From NCBI GenBank assembly GCA_003049485.1, contig PYST01000544.1, positions 1 to 17,717 on the forward strand: a DNA stretch of 17,717 bases, in the 5' to 3' direction. The translations under genes were made by a program, and so were the position numbers. Position 1 is the stretch's first letter, and the number at the start of each line of letters is the position of its first letter. This DNA comes from Ophioceras dolichostomum (taxonomy: Eukaryota > Ascomycota > Sordariomycetes > Magnaporthales > Ophioceraceae). The notes under the pieces are model-generated. The model was given only the letters and a program-made list of their open reading frames with translations. It had not been told where the DNA came from and did not search any database. Positions 1 to 10,268 of the stretch are shown here, one piece after another.

Positions 1-1190
1 GGTTTGTTGGGTGTTAAGGATTATGTGTGGTTTGGCGGGCTGCACTAACAGTAGCAGTCGCCAAGTGTTTATGTAAAGGGAAGGATGTGAGAGAATCGGA
101 TGAGGCATGCACTTACCATACATGAGACACAGGATGAGCTAATACGCAGGGGGGTAAGAGGACTGTCGGGAGGCCATGGGGAAAGGGATAAGCACGCGTG
201 CAAAATACTGCTGAATTCTTCTGTCTCTCTTCCAAAGGAAAGCTATCTGTGCGTTGGTGGGGAGAGCGACCTTATAAAGGCTGCTTGGTAGGTAGATGCC
301 TTGGAAGTTGATGCCTTAGGACTGAGGCAACAGCTGCCACGTGAGCAGGTACCTACTCTGAACCAACAAGGACTGTATTTTTAGCATTTTTTCAGCCGCC
401 AAGAAACACTCCGGCTCAGCATTTTCCCCCGCTTCTCCAGGCGCGTCCAACGGCACAGTCAAGAAGTTCCATTTGAACACCAGCTGCGTCAGCCGGGTAT
501 GCAGGTGTTGCTGCCTGGTGGTATCGCGGCGGCTTTGCGTTGTGGAGGCCCGGCGTCAGCCGGGTTAGTAGATCTGGGCCGGCCGGCAGGATGCCACAGA
601 TTCCTAAATAGTAGAGGAATTCCCATCCATACACCTTACTTTATTACTTGGTTAATGGTCGATTATCAACATCCTCTTGCTTTCCAGCTCTATGTAAAGG
701 AGAACTAATTAACTTCATCACCAAGCGCCACCGAGATGTGAAGCCCATCCGTCATTTGGGATGGACAACACAAAAGTCTACGAAGCAATCAAACCGGCTA
801 TGAGGAACTTCCGGAACCGAGATGTTTAACACGCCGGAGCTAGCAGGAGGAAATTCCAGCCGCTCCGGGCTAGAGCATCTAAGGCTGCGGTACGGATCTT
901 AAGCATAAGGCCCAATCATGTTAACCAAAATGCATGCAGCCTGAGGCGCGGTACGGCAGGATTGCTCCCAACAAGCCCGGTCGGGAGTGTTGCCAGTCTG
1001 GCGATTACTGATCGACGCCGAGACTCTGAGCCAGGGGCATTCATCGACTACAAGCCCCGGCCAGGAGGTGCCTCAAAACCAAACAACTGCCCACCACCAA
1101 TCTTGGATCGTCAGTCATCCTTCATCAGTAATCACTGCCAAAGCACCAGCCCGTACTACCACCGTTTTTCCCCGCGCGGCAACCGCGGCA
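1..1190. other. Upstream region of the HET gene, no gene recognised
   Basis: I recognise no gene here. The open frames on either strand are short and do not resemble known families. The HET reading frame stays open upstream of 1191 to about 987 but contains no ATG, so it probably belongs to the 5' leader. Two short direct repeats are visible: a 13-mer, GCGTCAGCCGGGT, near 486 and again near 553, and GCGGTACGG near 886 and 948. Both could be chance. No convincing TATA box was found close to the HET start. Confidence 0.5.
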
Positions 1191-3602
1191 ATGGACGCCT
1201 CAACGGCGTTGTGTGGCCATTGCAGCGCCATCAACCTAAGAGAACTCGCTGCAGAGTCGCCCATCCGACTGACGCATTGCAGCAAAGGAGAGTGCAACAA
1301 ACCCGGGGCCGAGAAGTACCGCCATGCCATCTACCCAAAGCTGCGGCGCCCTCGAAGCCAGCTCGTCAGAGGCTGTCCCATGTGTCACTTGATCAGGATG
1401 TGCATCGAAGACATCGAAAGACAGCGCCAACTGACCGTGACGCAATTTTCACTCACGGTGACGCTGGTCAGAGAGGCACCGTGGTGGCTTACCAATGGGT
1501 TTCCGCATGCGGTGTTCCGCGCATCCGACATCTATCGAGACTACATCAGGCCCGGAGTGTTCCAGGTTCTGCTTTCGCCGATTTTAAATATGCCGGAGCT
1601 CAAAGGCTTGCCAGCCGTCCCCCCATTCGACCACATCTTCGTGCAGCTCGAAGATGTCAACGCAGCGCGGACAAACTTTGGGACGCTCCCCATCCAAGCT
1701 GGCCCGTGTAAGTGCAACCGTGCTTTTGCCTGTAATGCGTACTTTCCCTCCTGTTCTACGAGAAGAACCTTGGACCTATTTCTCTGCCGGACTGGATTGA
1801 GCCTGACGCAACCTCACTAGCATTGTCCTCATGGACTAAGGAGGAGGTCTTCAGAAGGACACGGGATCACGTCCTGGCCACCGACTCGACGCGCATCACT
1901 TGGATCAGACACTGGCTAGACACCTGCAGGTCGTCACATCCAGCCTGCCGGTCAGGTCTCTCTGGGGTCAAACACCGCGACGACGATAACCGTGGGAGCG
2001 TTCTTCCCCGACGAATTATTGATGTTGGAGACGCCACCGGTAGCACTGATCCTCGCCTGGTCGTCACGCTGCCCGAAAGCCACGGGACATACGTCGCACT
2101 CTCGTATGTCTGGGGCGAGCAATCTGATGCACGACGACCGCTTCTCCTCACCAAGAACAATATGGACAGTCTGCAGGATCGCATCCCCAGCGAAGCCCTG
2201 CTGAGGACCGTCACCGACGCCATCCAGCTGACCCGCGACCTCGGCATCCGATACCTCTGGGTCGACCAGCTTTGCATTCTGCAGGACAAGGACGACAGGG
2301 CCGATTGGGAGGACCATGCTCCCAAGATGTGCGACATCTACGAGCGTGCTGTGCTGACGATATCCGCCCTAGGAATCCAGACACAGTGGGACTCCATGCT
2401 TCCCCCGGTGGCCACGCAACCCGTCGTGCTGCCTTGTGGCGTGGGGGATCACAGTGCGGGGATCATGTACGTCAGGCCCTTGGGCTCGGCTAGTGGAACC
2501 CTTCACGAGGAGCTTCGACAGAGCATATTGAGCACCAGAGGATGGACCCTACAGGAGAGCATTCTGTCCAGACGGGTTATCCACATCGGACGAAGGGGCA
2601 TTTACTGGGAATGTCGCTCGCAGCGGCCCGAAAAGAGATTTGACCCAGAGGCGCCCCTAGACGCCGCAGTGACGTTTGGGTCACGGCCTCGGACGTTCCA
2701 CTACCTCGAGAGGGCCAAAACGCAGTGGCTCATGCAGCCAGCCATCCGGCTGAACGACGGCTTCGGTCTGGGCCATTTGTGGTCCGCCATCGTGGACAAC
2801 TATACTACCCGGCGGCTGACCGAAGAATCCGACAGGCTGCCGGCCATCGAGGGCATCGTCGAGGCTATCAAAAAGAACTTCGCCGGGGTTGACTTCCTGT
2901 ATGGTATCTGCGAGCCTTGTCTGGGAATGCATCTGGGTGGTTTGATGTGGCAACGGCATACCAACGGGACACTGACCCGGCCAGAGGTGCAACGCGGTGA
3001 GTTCTAATCAGCCCCAGTCGAGAGACTAGCCCCTCGTACGCGCGTAGTCACTGAACACGAAAGCTTTCGTCATTGTCCTGCTTGCAGCCCCGTCCTGGAG
3101 CTGGGCAGCCTGGAACGGCCGGACAATCTACCGGCATTTCGAAGGCCACCACACGATGATCCAGGACGCCAAGTTCTTCAACGTCAACAACGGACCTGGG
3201 CTTGCCGGCGAGGCCGACGAGTTCGCTAAAAGCTACCTGATGTTCCGAACCGACATCGTTCCCGCCGCCGTCTACGCCCACTCGGACAGCGAGGGCAACC
3301 GTGTGGCGCAGTTGGCCCTGCAGCTCGAACCTGCCAGCGCGAACAGGATGGCCGACGAGCTTGTTCTGGATGACCCGCAAGCCCCGATCGTGGGGACGGT
3401 CAAGCTATTTCTGATGACAAGGATGAAGGCCACCGCCACGTATCGAGCTTTGGTCGTCGAGCCTGTCACGTGGGACGCGAAGGCGGGTCAGAGAAAGGAG
3501 GAGGTTTACAGGAGGCTCGGGGTGGCGATGTTTACTCTAACTGGCGGTGTGCCGATCAAGCGATCTTGCGAAGTACGCGGTGGTCAGGTGTACATGATCT
3601 AA
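1191..3602 (+). CDS. HET-domain (heterokaryon incompatibility-type) protein, three exons
   Basis: Exons are 1191-1707, 1821-2996 and 3088-3602. They join in phase to 2208 nt, or 735 aa. The start is the first ATG in frame (context GCAATGG). The HET domain runs from about residue 263 to 440: LSYVWG at 266-271, RYLWVDQLCILQD at 316-328, RGWTLQESILSRR at 412-424 and IYWEC at 433-437. The typical downstream signature PSWSWAAW (566-573) is restored only by splicing intron 2. The N-terminus has CxxC at 8/11, cysteines at 30 and 35 and CxxC at 62/65, a possible metal site. HET proteins act in nonself recognition and can trigger programmed cell death on incompatible fusion, but most family members are uncharacterised, so a role in incompatibility is inferred from the domain only. 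No STAND/NACHT or repeat domain is present. It is convergent with the gene at 3927-4565. Family and exon structure are strong; the exact start is less certain. Confidence 0.92.
1708..1820 (+). other. Intron 1 of the HET gene
   Basis: The 113-nt intron has a GTAAGT donor at 1708-1713, a CTGAC branch-like site near 1803 and a TAG acceptor ending at 1820. It removes a stop in the upstream frame (1818-1820) and joins phase 1 to phase 1, producing a Ser codon across the junction. Shorter introns ending at 1762 or 1765 would break the frame. Confidence 0.75.
2997..3087 (+). other. Intron 2 of the HET gene
   Basis: The 91-nt intron has a GTGAGT donor at 2997-3002, a pyrimidine-rich run and a CAG acceptor ending at 3087. 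Splicing removes the TAA at 3005-3007 and creates the A-P-S-W-S-W-A-A-W motif usual downstream of HET domains, which strongly supports these boundaries. Confidence 0.9.
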
Positions 3603-3926
3603 ATACCAAGGGGCCGTTTCATAAATCCGATGGTTAAAATTTTGCATATTTTCCGCGTCCAGCGCGTTAGCCAGGGGGCGTGGCTAGCTCAACGCCGACC
3701 CGTTCTAATTATGTCCAGCATAATATCGCCCACCCGTGGGCCGTCTCCCCAAAGTCTGTAAAGGTCAGCCCAGCTACCAATGCCGCCCCTGTCCGCATCC
3801 CCTTGTGTCGGCTCCATCGACCGACCCAGCTCCCCTCGATGAATCCAGCTGACCGAGCCCAGCAAACCAGGACCTGCCTGGCCTGCAAGATCATCGGTGA
3901 TTTGCCTCAGCCTCGTGCTTTGCTTC
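3603..3926. other. Convergent 3' intergenic region
   Basis: This is 324 nt between two tail-to-tail genes, so it holds the 3' untranslated regions of both. An AT-rich patch (about 3620-3655, containing AAAATTTTGCATATTTT) follows the HET stop and may contribute to 3' end formation. No separate gene is seen; the open frames here are short and lack family resemblance. Confidence 0.5.
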
Positions 3927-4565
3927 TTACTGCACCAGGGGTTGATGTGGAGCATCAAAGCACCTATTGATGCCTCGATCCCAGGCCGCCTCCTGCTCCG
4001 CCTCGGTGAGACGTCCTCGATTCCGCAGGCGAAGCAGTGCATCGTGCAGCCAGTTCTGGCAGGTCCACTCGCTCCTCAGGTCATTCCTGATTGTTGTGGC
4101 CATGATTTCCAACCTCAAGTTGCCGTCGGCGCGGCCCGTAGTGCCAGCACCGACATCCCACTCCTTAACAAACATGAGCGGCGTGCAGAGGTTGCTGCCC
4201 GTTGGGTCGCGATCCCAGCTCTCGTCGTAGTTCCAGTGTCCGATGTCGCCTAGGATCCTGATCATGTTGCGCCGCCACACCTTGTTGACGGCGTAGGAGC
4301 CGGGCCCGGTCCAGTGTTCGATGTACAGCGCTGTGTGCCGATTGTCGTAGGAGTCGTGAAGCCCGCCCTTAAACACAACGATCGACAGCCGCTGGTATTC
4401 GCGTGGGGGTGGCTGGGCTGCCGCTGCCGTGCCAGTGCTGCCGTTTCCTGTGGCTGAAGACCCTGTGGAACGCGAAGCCATGCTGCGGCGCACGGAGGAG
4501 CCCGTGGAGGAGCTCTTGGATGGGCCGTGCGGGCCGGTTCTCGAACTGGGCTGGCGGTGAGACAT
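3927..4565 (-). CDS. Conserved fungal protein of unknown function (DUF6914-like)
   Basis: An uninterrupted frame of 212 aa. Residues 1-55 are low complexity (Ser, Gly, Thr, Ala and Pro rich) and probably disordered. From about 57 the sequence becomes ordered: RLSIVVFKG at 59-67, RHTALYIE at 76-83, and CQNWLHDALLRL at 169-180 near the C-terminus. This pattern, a short beta-rich protein with an early His and a late Cys-Gln-x-Trp, resembles a family of uncharacterised ascomycete proteins that I recall as DUF6914; the name is from memory. There is no signal peptide or membrane segment. The ATG at 4565 is chosen because the frame upstream continues to 4784 across the TATA box at 4729-4736, so upstream codons are probably leader. 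The function is unknown. It is convergent with the HET gene, with no evidence that they work together. Confidence 0.72.
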   Translation of the reverse strand: MSHRQPSSRTGPHGPSKSSSTGSSVRRSMASRSTGSSATGNGSTGTAAAAQPPPREYQRLSIVVFKGGLHDSYDNRHTALYIEHWTGPGSYAVNKVWRRNMIRILGDIGHWNYDESWDRDPTGSNLCTPLMFVKEWDVGAGTTGRADGNLRLEIMATTIRNDLRSEWTCQNWLHDALLRLRNRGRLTEAEQEAAWDRGINRCFDAPHQPLVQ

Positions 4566-4728
4566 GTTGCCTGCAACAAGGACCCTGCCGGAAATAGGAA
4601 GATTGAGGTGGGATGGGAGGCTGCTGCAAAGAGGATAGGACAAGGAGAGGAATAATTGTTGGGACGGTTGGGGGTGCTGGTGATCTTCTAAACTCAACAA
4701 CTTCTTTTCTGGCAAGAGCACGGGTAGA

Positions 4729-4736
4729 CTTTTATA
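4729..4736 (-). promoter_or_regulatory. TATA box of the 3927-4565 gene
   Basis: The minus strand reads TATAAAAG, a perfect TATA consensus, about 165 nt upstream of the ATG at 4565. It is followed by a CA-rich, pyrimidine-containing leader, as is common in fungal 5' untranslated regions. Its position argues against using the earlier ATG at 4784, which lies upstream of the box. Confidence 0.6.
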
Positions 4737-4739
4737 GCT

Positions 4740-6012
4740 ATGGAGGATTGTTCTTGCGCAAGATTTCATGGGTGTTATCTTCACTTCCGGCGAGACTCAT
4801 CGACCAGGCAAGGCACCGGAGGCCAGGGGCGAGAGAGACGCATGCAGACGCCAGTGGCCATGAATCAACGCAAGAGACCAGGCGGCGCCTAGCGAGGCAG
4901 AAATGCGAGGTCATGGCCCATCGGTGCCATCGCCAGAAAGCTCTGGTTAGCACATGTAAGGGCGAGATGTCTGACCAACTCCCTGTTCTGCTCAAGCCAA
5001 CGAAGGCTAACTGATCAAGCGATGGGACGTTATGTCACCATGAAACACAGCTCCCGTACTAAGGCCAGAATATTGTCGCAGGTGGTCACTGGCTTCGGCC
5101 CGAGGGTGACACGATCGGACATAGGGAACTGAGTGTGACCGCTACCTAACAGCTAAATTGCATACAGGTTGGAAAAATGACTGACAACTCACCGACAACT
5201 CACCGAGAACTTACCAACCTCACTCGAAGATTTGCTGTCGGTCGATCCTTGGGGCCATTCAAACCACGTCTCTCATGTCGATCACCCATGGCCATCACGA
5301 CCGGGGTCACACCCGTCGACCTGGCCTCTCTAACTCAGAAAACAACAGCCGTCGGCCGGTCGCCTCAGAGACTCACCAATCCATGGCAGTTGGCCCTAGT
5401 CCATCATAGTGAGGGTCGGACGAACAGCAACGGAGTTGAGACGGCCGCGGTTGGAAGACGAGCGCCGTTGGTCGGCGGTTGGGCACATTTTACAACCGTA
5501 ACCGTGACATGCGGGCTCCCGGCCGGTAGCAACTGAGGTGTTGGGAGGTCGGCAAGGGGACTAGCGCCAAGGACCGAGCCCAGAATAAGCTCGGAACTCG
5601 GAAAAAGCAGGTAGGTGGGCGGAGGTGGTCAGTGGAATCGGATGCCAGTTGCTGTTGGGGGCTCCCTGGATTCACGGACAGATCTGGCTTTGGCGTTGAT
5701 GATCAGGGGATTACACATGTCCCGGCCAACAAATCCCACATGAGCAGGGATGGTACCTACTAACTGTCATCAGTTGGCTGGTGCAATGGGTAGTGGCCTG
5801 AATGACGTCGCTCACGTATGTGCAGTCCAAAGTGTGATTTTTTTTGGTGGTAAGAGCGAGGGCCTGGGAATGCGAGCGGCACGGTGGAGGGCACTTGCCA
5901 GAACACGACGGGAACTGATGAAGTGACCATCAATCCCAACTCGTACAACTCCCAGGCATCGACTTCTTTCACCAACATCAAAAGTACTGCTTAGTACATT
6001 TCTGCAATGTTG
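4740..6012. other. Intergenic region, no gene recognised
   Basis: About 1.27 kb with no recognisable gene. Open frames, for example 5177-5536 on the plus strand, show no family resemblance and are compositionally odd. The stretch contains the 11-bp tandem repeat at 5183-5215. Its right end is the 3' side of the permease relic. Confidence 0.45.
5183..5215 (+). repeat. Three tandem copies of an 11-bp unit
   Basis: Two perfect copies of GACAACTCACC (5183-5193, 5194-5204) are followed by a third with two mismatches (5205-5215, GAGAACTTACC). This is a small minisatellite-like array and no function can be inferred. Confidence 0.75.
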
Positions 6013-7520
6013 CAGTAGACGCCGGAAATCAGGGTGGCGGTCACCTTTCTTGCCAACGTCAATCTCCCAGACTCGTTCCCTAGCGCTTATCGCATCGCGG
6101 CGGCGATTGTGGCGATCCAACCGCATCCACATGGCGAAGTAGCCACAGGAAGCGACCGTGATGATCACGAGAGAAACGGTAGGACTAATAGTGAAGCGAT
6201 CGTGGGTGGTGGTGGGACGGTAGGTCTGGCCAGCTTGTGTGTGACGTGAAGAGAAGAGGAACGGAACGAATGGGGGTGCGAGTCAGGGGGTTGGCGGGTG
6301 TCAAGTCGGAGAGCGGGAAGAAAGAGCGAGTTATGTCACTCAACACATGCTAGGCAAGCTACAACCCGTTTGCTGGATGCTGGTTGCAGCTCAGCGCGTG
6401 CGGTAGCCGGCGTTCGAGTTGCTATTCCACGATAGATGCCCGGGGCCGTGACGACATTTGCGAAGTACATCACCCCGATGATTGTGATGGGGACGCCCGG
6501 CATCATGGCGCATCTAATGGCGGTGACCAACGCGAGTGGCGTTATGAACACCGCCCGCACGTTCAACCTTAGACATGTAGCTGATTAAGATGTAGAAGGT
6601 CGAAGCCCAGGTCTCTCTGGGCACAGTGGGCAGCGGCGGCGTGATGGACGGGTAGCCGAAACCCCTGATAACCACCGATAAGAAGGTGCCGAAGCCGAGC
6701 AAATAGGTGTTGGCGCAGAACTGACATGCGGCCGAGAGCCAGACATGGGGGTCTGTCAAGGCAGCTTGACCTCACCTTGTCGAATACCTCGCACTCGCCC
6801 AAGTAGACAGCCGTCTGCTTTTGCCGCAAGCGCAGCAGAGCATTCAACTCCTCCCTGAGCTACCAGACCGTCTCGAAGGAGTCAGACAGCTTGAAGATGG
6901 CGACGAAGCCGACGAAGATGGAGATCAGGCCTTCGACGAGGAGCAGCCACCCCTGCGTCGTGCAGGTTCGTGAGACCGTTCGCCAGCAGCCTGCCAAAGG
7001 CATGCGAGAGCGCGCCGCGACGATGAGGTACGATAACCGGCGAGTTTGCTTCTCTGTCTTGTAAAAGGCGAACGGGTACAGGGTTGGACTAGGGAAGGAG
7101 CCTGATTAGAAAATGCCGATTGGCGGGCGCGACCGGTGTAGTTGATGACGGAGGCGGAGCGGATCGCGACGGGCGACCAGCTGATGAAGAACGGGATAAG
7201 CTGGCGCGGGCGTGGGCGCTTGCGCAAGAGCGCCGCGGGGATCTCGGGCGTGATGTCCACGTTGAACCGGTCGCCCGCCAGCTCGAGGTCCTCGGTTATC
7301 CCGGCGATTGCCGAGTTGCCGATGCTGCTCCTCTCCAGGTAGGCCACAGCGTAATACAGGATCATCATCAGCACGAGATACCAGTCCAGCTTCCGAGTCG
7401 GCAGTTTTTTAGCTATCGGCTTAATAGTTAGTAGAGCCGCGCTTAAGTTAGGCCGACGTCGACGTTGGAGCCGAGATTCTCGTCGGTGCCGACGCTCCCC
7501 ATCTTTTCCGTAGTGTCCAT
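6013..7520 (-). pseudogene. Broken MFS permease, anion:cation symporter type (DAL5/TNA1-like)
   Basis: Pieces of one permease lie in order on the minus strand but in different frames. An ATG at 7520 in good context opens 25 codons and hits TAA at 7445-7443; the next frame carries KLDWYLVLMMILYYAVAYL and RSSIGNSAIAGITEDL (transmembrane 1 and its following loop). Then PEIPAALLRKRPRP follows directly with part of transmembrane 2 apparently lost. Further on are LLLVEGLISIFVGFVAIFKL, an in-frame TAG at 6862-6860, NALLRLRQKQ, DPHVWLSAACQFCANTYLLG (about 6755), WASTFYILISYMS, NVRAVFITPLALVTAI (about 6565), and finally GYFAMWMRLD...RRRDAISARERVWEI...GDRHPDF (about 6150-6025), the usual C-terminus of this family. 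At least four frameshifts are needed (near 7445, 7130-7040, 6775 and 6580), and the stretch 6180-6340 does not match. Relatives import allantoate, nicotinate or similar anions; the original substrate cannot be told. Confidence 0.85.
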
Positions 7521-8633
7521 GGTCTGTCCGCTTCCCTATTCGGTGGGAATGATACTAGGATACGTAGGATAGTGGTAGATGGACAAACAAGTGGCACTAT
7601 CTTGCTCGAGGATTATCGTTCAGCAGGAACAAACCAACCCTGGGCAACTCACGTTGGAAATCCACGACAGCTGGAACGTTCGTCAGAGAAGCGGCCGAAG
7701 ACAGGATAACTTTGGCTTACTTAGCTTGGCTACTTGACTACAACCCAAAATTATTTCGGAGGGGATCTCCAGGGGGCCACTGAAACGATTACCAGAAAAT
7801 CCGTCGAAGGCTCTGCAATGGGTAATGATGTTTGCGAGGAACGTAGTCCGGAGGAAGCTGGTATGCGCCAGGGGCATTGTGTGAGGATGATAATCATCAC
7901 CACCACCTGTCCAATTATCATCTGTCCGCAATGTACAACGCGAGGAAGGACTCCGAAACACAATCTAGTACGAAGGGCGTCGCGTTCAAGATTAAGAATT
8001 CGGATTCAATGTTCTTTCTTGTATTCTTTCCAGAAACCAGACGCGTAAATCATTTCCGACGGGTCAGGCGCAGGATTTCAGGGGCGGTTGGGAATCCCTG
8101 AGTGGCCGCGGCGTCCCACTTTCGCCCGCACGCGACCCGGAGAGAGGACCCGAGGATACGGCACCCATATGTGTCGCATCGCGGGACAGATGCCGAGGGC
8201 AGGCTCAGCTGGCACACGACATTGTTTCCTACTTTCTACGAGAGGTAGTAAAGACTTGCATGTAGTTTCGACGCGACATAGCGATGCTATTTCACCGTCA
8301 TTGGCATCCAGAGCAACATCGAGAGCATCATCTGGAGAAAGGGCTGCCTCACGATGTCGAAAAGAGGGGGGATGTCAGTGCCATAGTGGCAGTGTCGCAG
8401 CAAGAAAGTATGTGTATCTGACAAGAACTTTTTTTGAACTATCGAAGCTGAAAAACTCTCGACGCAACCCGCCTCGCCTCTCGATCCTATGCCTGCTCGC
8501 CAGTAGGCGGTGTGCGGAAAAGGGGGCGACATACCAACTGGCCGTTAGTGTTGTGGATTCGCGCATCTAAGAGATGAGGTGAACTGATTAGCGGTGCCGC
8601 GAGTTCCTGTGCGGAAGTCCTTGCCTAAGCCTC
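7521..8633. other. Intergenic region, no gene recognised
   Basis: Holds the former promoter side of the permease relic and the 3' side of the CVNH relic. A 160-codon plus-strand frame at 8088-8570 begins with ATG but its sequence is Arg/Ser rich without recognisable motifs, and I do not call it a gene. Confidence 0.4.
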
Positions 8634-9245
8634 CTATAACGGAGTCGTAAAGGGGCAACAGGTTGGCGTGCTGAGGTCGAGGGAACTGTCCACCCACGCG
8701 CCGTTCACCCTCTCGCAGTTGGCACGCAGGACTGAACCCGAGAGTCTGTAATTCCCGCACGAACGACCCACCAGGTCACTGTTGAAGAACGATTCAAGGG
8801 TGACGAGTATGGGCATTACGTCGTCAGTTGACTGTAGACTCGAGAAGCATGATGAGGGGCAAGAGACGATAAGGCCTCATGGGGTGAAGACATACTTCCG
8901 GTACCAAACAAGCACTCCGTTTTCGTTGCCCACACACCCGTTCAGGTCCACTTACGTCTCGTGGAACCCGCCGCCAAAGTCCATGCGGGTGGCCGAGAGT
9001 GCGGGCACGGTGTTGATAGCCGCATTGTCGCAGGTCAGCACGTAGGATCGCTTGCCGAGCGCTGTTTCTCCGAAAATCAGGGCAGCGTCAGTGCCAGCCG
9101 TAGCCCCGTCAGAGAAAATGTTGGGCTCAGTAATGTTGGCATCGGTCCCGGCCAGATCGGACGCGGCCACGTGGTTCACGCTGACGATCGGGGTGGCAGA
9201 CGCGGATGACAGCGAAATCACGAAGGCGAACACGAGAAGCTTGGC
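8634..9245 (-). pseudogene. Damaged secreted CVNH (cyanovirin-N homology) lectin-like gene
   Basis: The minus-strand frame starts with KLLVFAFVISLSSASATP (9242 downward), a textbook secretion signal, but the codon before it is GCC and no in-frame ATG lies upstream before a stop. The first half of the domain follows: YVLTCDNAAINTVPALSATR, then VDLNGCVGNENGVLVWYR. These two halves are separated by a TAA at 8954-8952. After an intron (8779-8895) the frame resumes with RSCGNYRLSGSVLRANC and VDSSLDLS, the second half of the internally duplicated CVNH pattern (Cys, L-x-A, then DLN/DLS). The C-terminus ends early at 8634, or is frameshifted, and lacks the second GN-x-(D/N)-G segment. CVNH proteins bind mannose-rich glycans; fungal ones are small and often secreted. 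The lost start and the stop in the core argue for a pseudogene. A shortened splice form is possible (see findings). A missing-base sequencing error at the start cannot be excluded. Confidence 0.68.
8779..8895 (-). other. Intron of the CVNH relic
   Basis: The 117-nt intron has a GTATGT donor (8895-8890), a CTGAC branch-like site and an AACAG acceptor ending at 8779. It joins phase 2 to phase 2 and brings the two CVNH halves together with the expected spacing, which supports the family call. Confidence 0.65.
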
Positions 9246-10268
9246 CTCGCCCAGCGCCGGATGAGCAGCTGTGAAGTACAGGTTCTTGACTGGGGCGGGC
9301 GGAATATATCGAAAAGATGAAGGGATAGTTTTGTTGTGCGATTAAAACTGCGCGTTGAGGTGTGGGTTGGACTCTGCCGGCCGACCCCTTTCCCCACACT
9401 CAGGAGGTCGTGCTCCTTTAAGTCCAGCACACTTGTATCTATGTTATGGGGGCATTCGTAGCTTCACACGTCATAGTGGAAGACTCCATTCCCCCGATGT
9501 AGCGGTGGATATCCGGTACCCCCTTTCCACTCGATCGACCTAGCTTCAGCTTGCTGGGGCTTGCCAAAATTAGAATGGTGGTGCACATCATAGTCATAAT
9601 CCAGGCGCATCCATTCCGCGCCACCAGCACATTTCTTTCAGGGGATAAATGGCCGCTGGGAAGCTTCGCCTTTCATTCAGGTCAAGGACGGCGGTGGTAT
9701 GCGTCCAGTTAGCCTTGTAGGGGGACGGAGTAGCCCGCGGCCGCCCCTCTCGCCGAAATATTTCTCCAGACCTACCCCTCAAGCACTAAGAACGGGCTAG
9801 TAGTTTCCCGGGGCACATACAGTTTGCGGCATCTCTGCGAGGCGAAGGCTGATGGGCTCTTTCCGTGGCATTCAAGCGGGCGACGATGTGGCGGTGGGTG
9901 GCCCCTTTAAGGCTCGAAGCCCCCAGACGCACCACCCCCTACTACTACGGGTGAAGAAGCCAGGCAAGACGCAGGATAGAAATCAGGAGGCGCTTGGAGT
10001 AGATAGAAACAGTGAGATGAATGTACCCCTGAGAGGAGTGTGCCCCAACGCTTCTCGAAGTGGGAAAGCAGAGACTGCAGCAGAGGACTTTTAAATGTCG
10101 GACAGGCGGTCCTCAGCGGCCAGCAGCGACTCCATACCCCTTGCAGGAGCGGAGACAGCAGTTTTGATAAACAGCAGGACCAGGGGACCCCGTACGAACG
10201 TGGTAATAACAGGGCCGTTCGGCAAAAAACAACGGGCTGAATCAATTCAACTGTATTGCTTCATAAAC
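9246..10268. other. Intergenic region, no gene recognised
   Basis: Includes the likely former 5' leader and promoter of the CVNH relic (CA-rich minus-strand leader, about 9300-9345) and, at the right end, the 3' untranslated region of the carboxypeptidase gene. Open frames of 60-112 codons show no recognisable motifs. Confidence 0.4.

Noticed and set aside
3927..4784. Longer version of the unknown-function gene starting at 4784
   Set aside because: The extra 73 residues lie across the TATA box and leader and look like untranslated sequence; the ATG at 4565 starts the low-complexity N-terminus.
7411..7460. Intron to repair the first break of the permease
   Set aside because: A CTAAC branch and a TAG acceptor are present but there is no consensus donor upstream; the alternative frame is open straight through, so a simple frameshift explains it better.
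8088..8570. 160-codon plus-strand frame
   Set aside because: Arg/Ser-rich composition, no recognisable domain and no promoter or intron signals; judged a chance frame.
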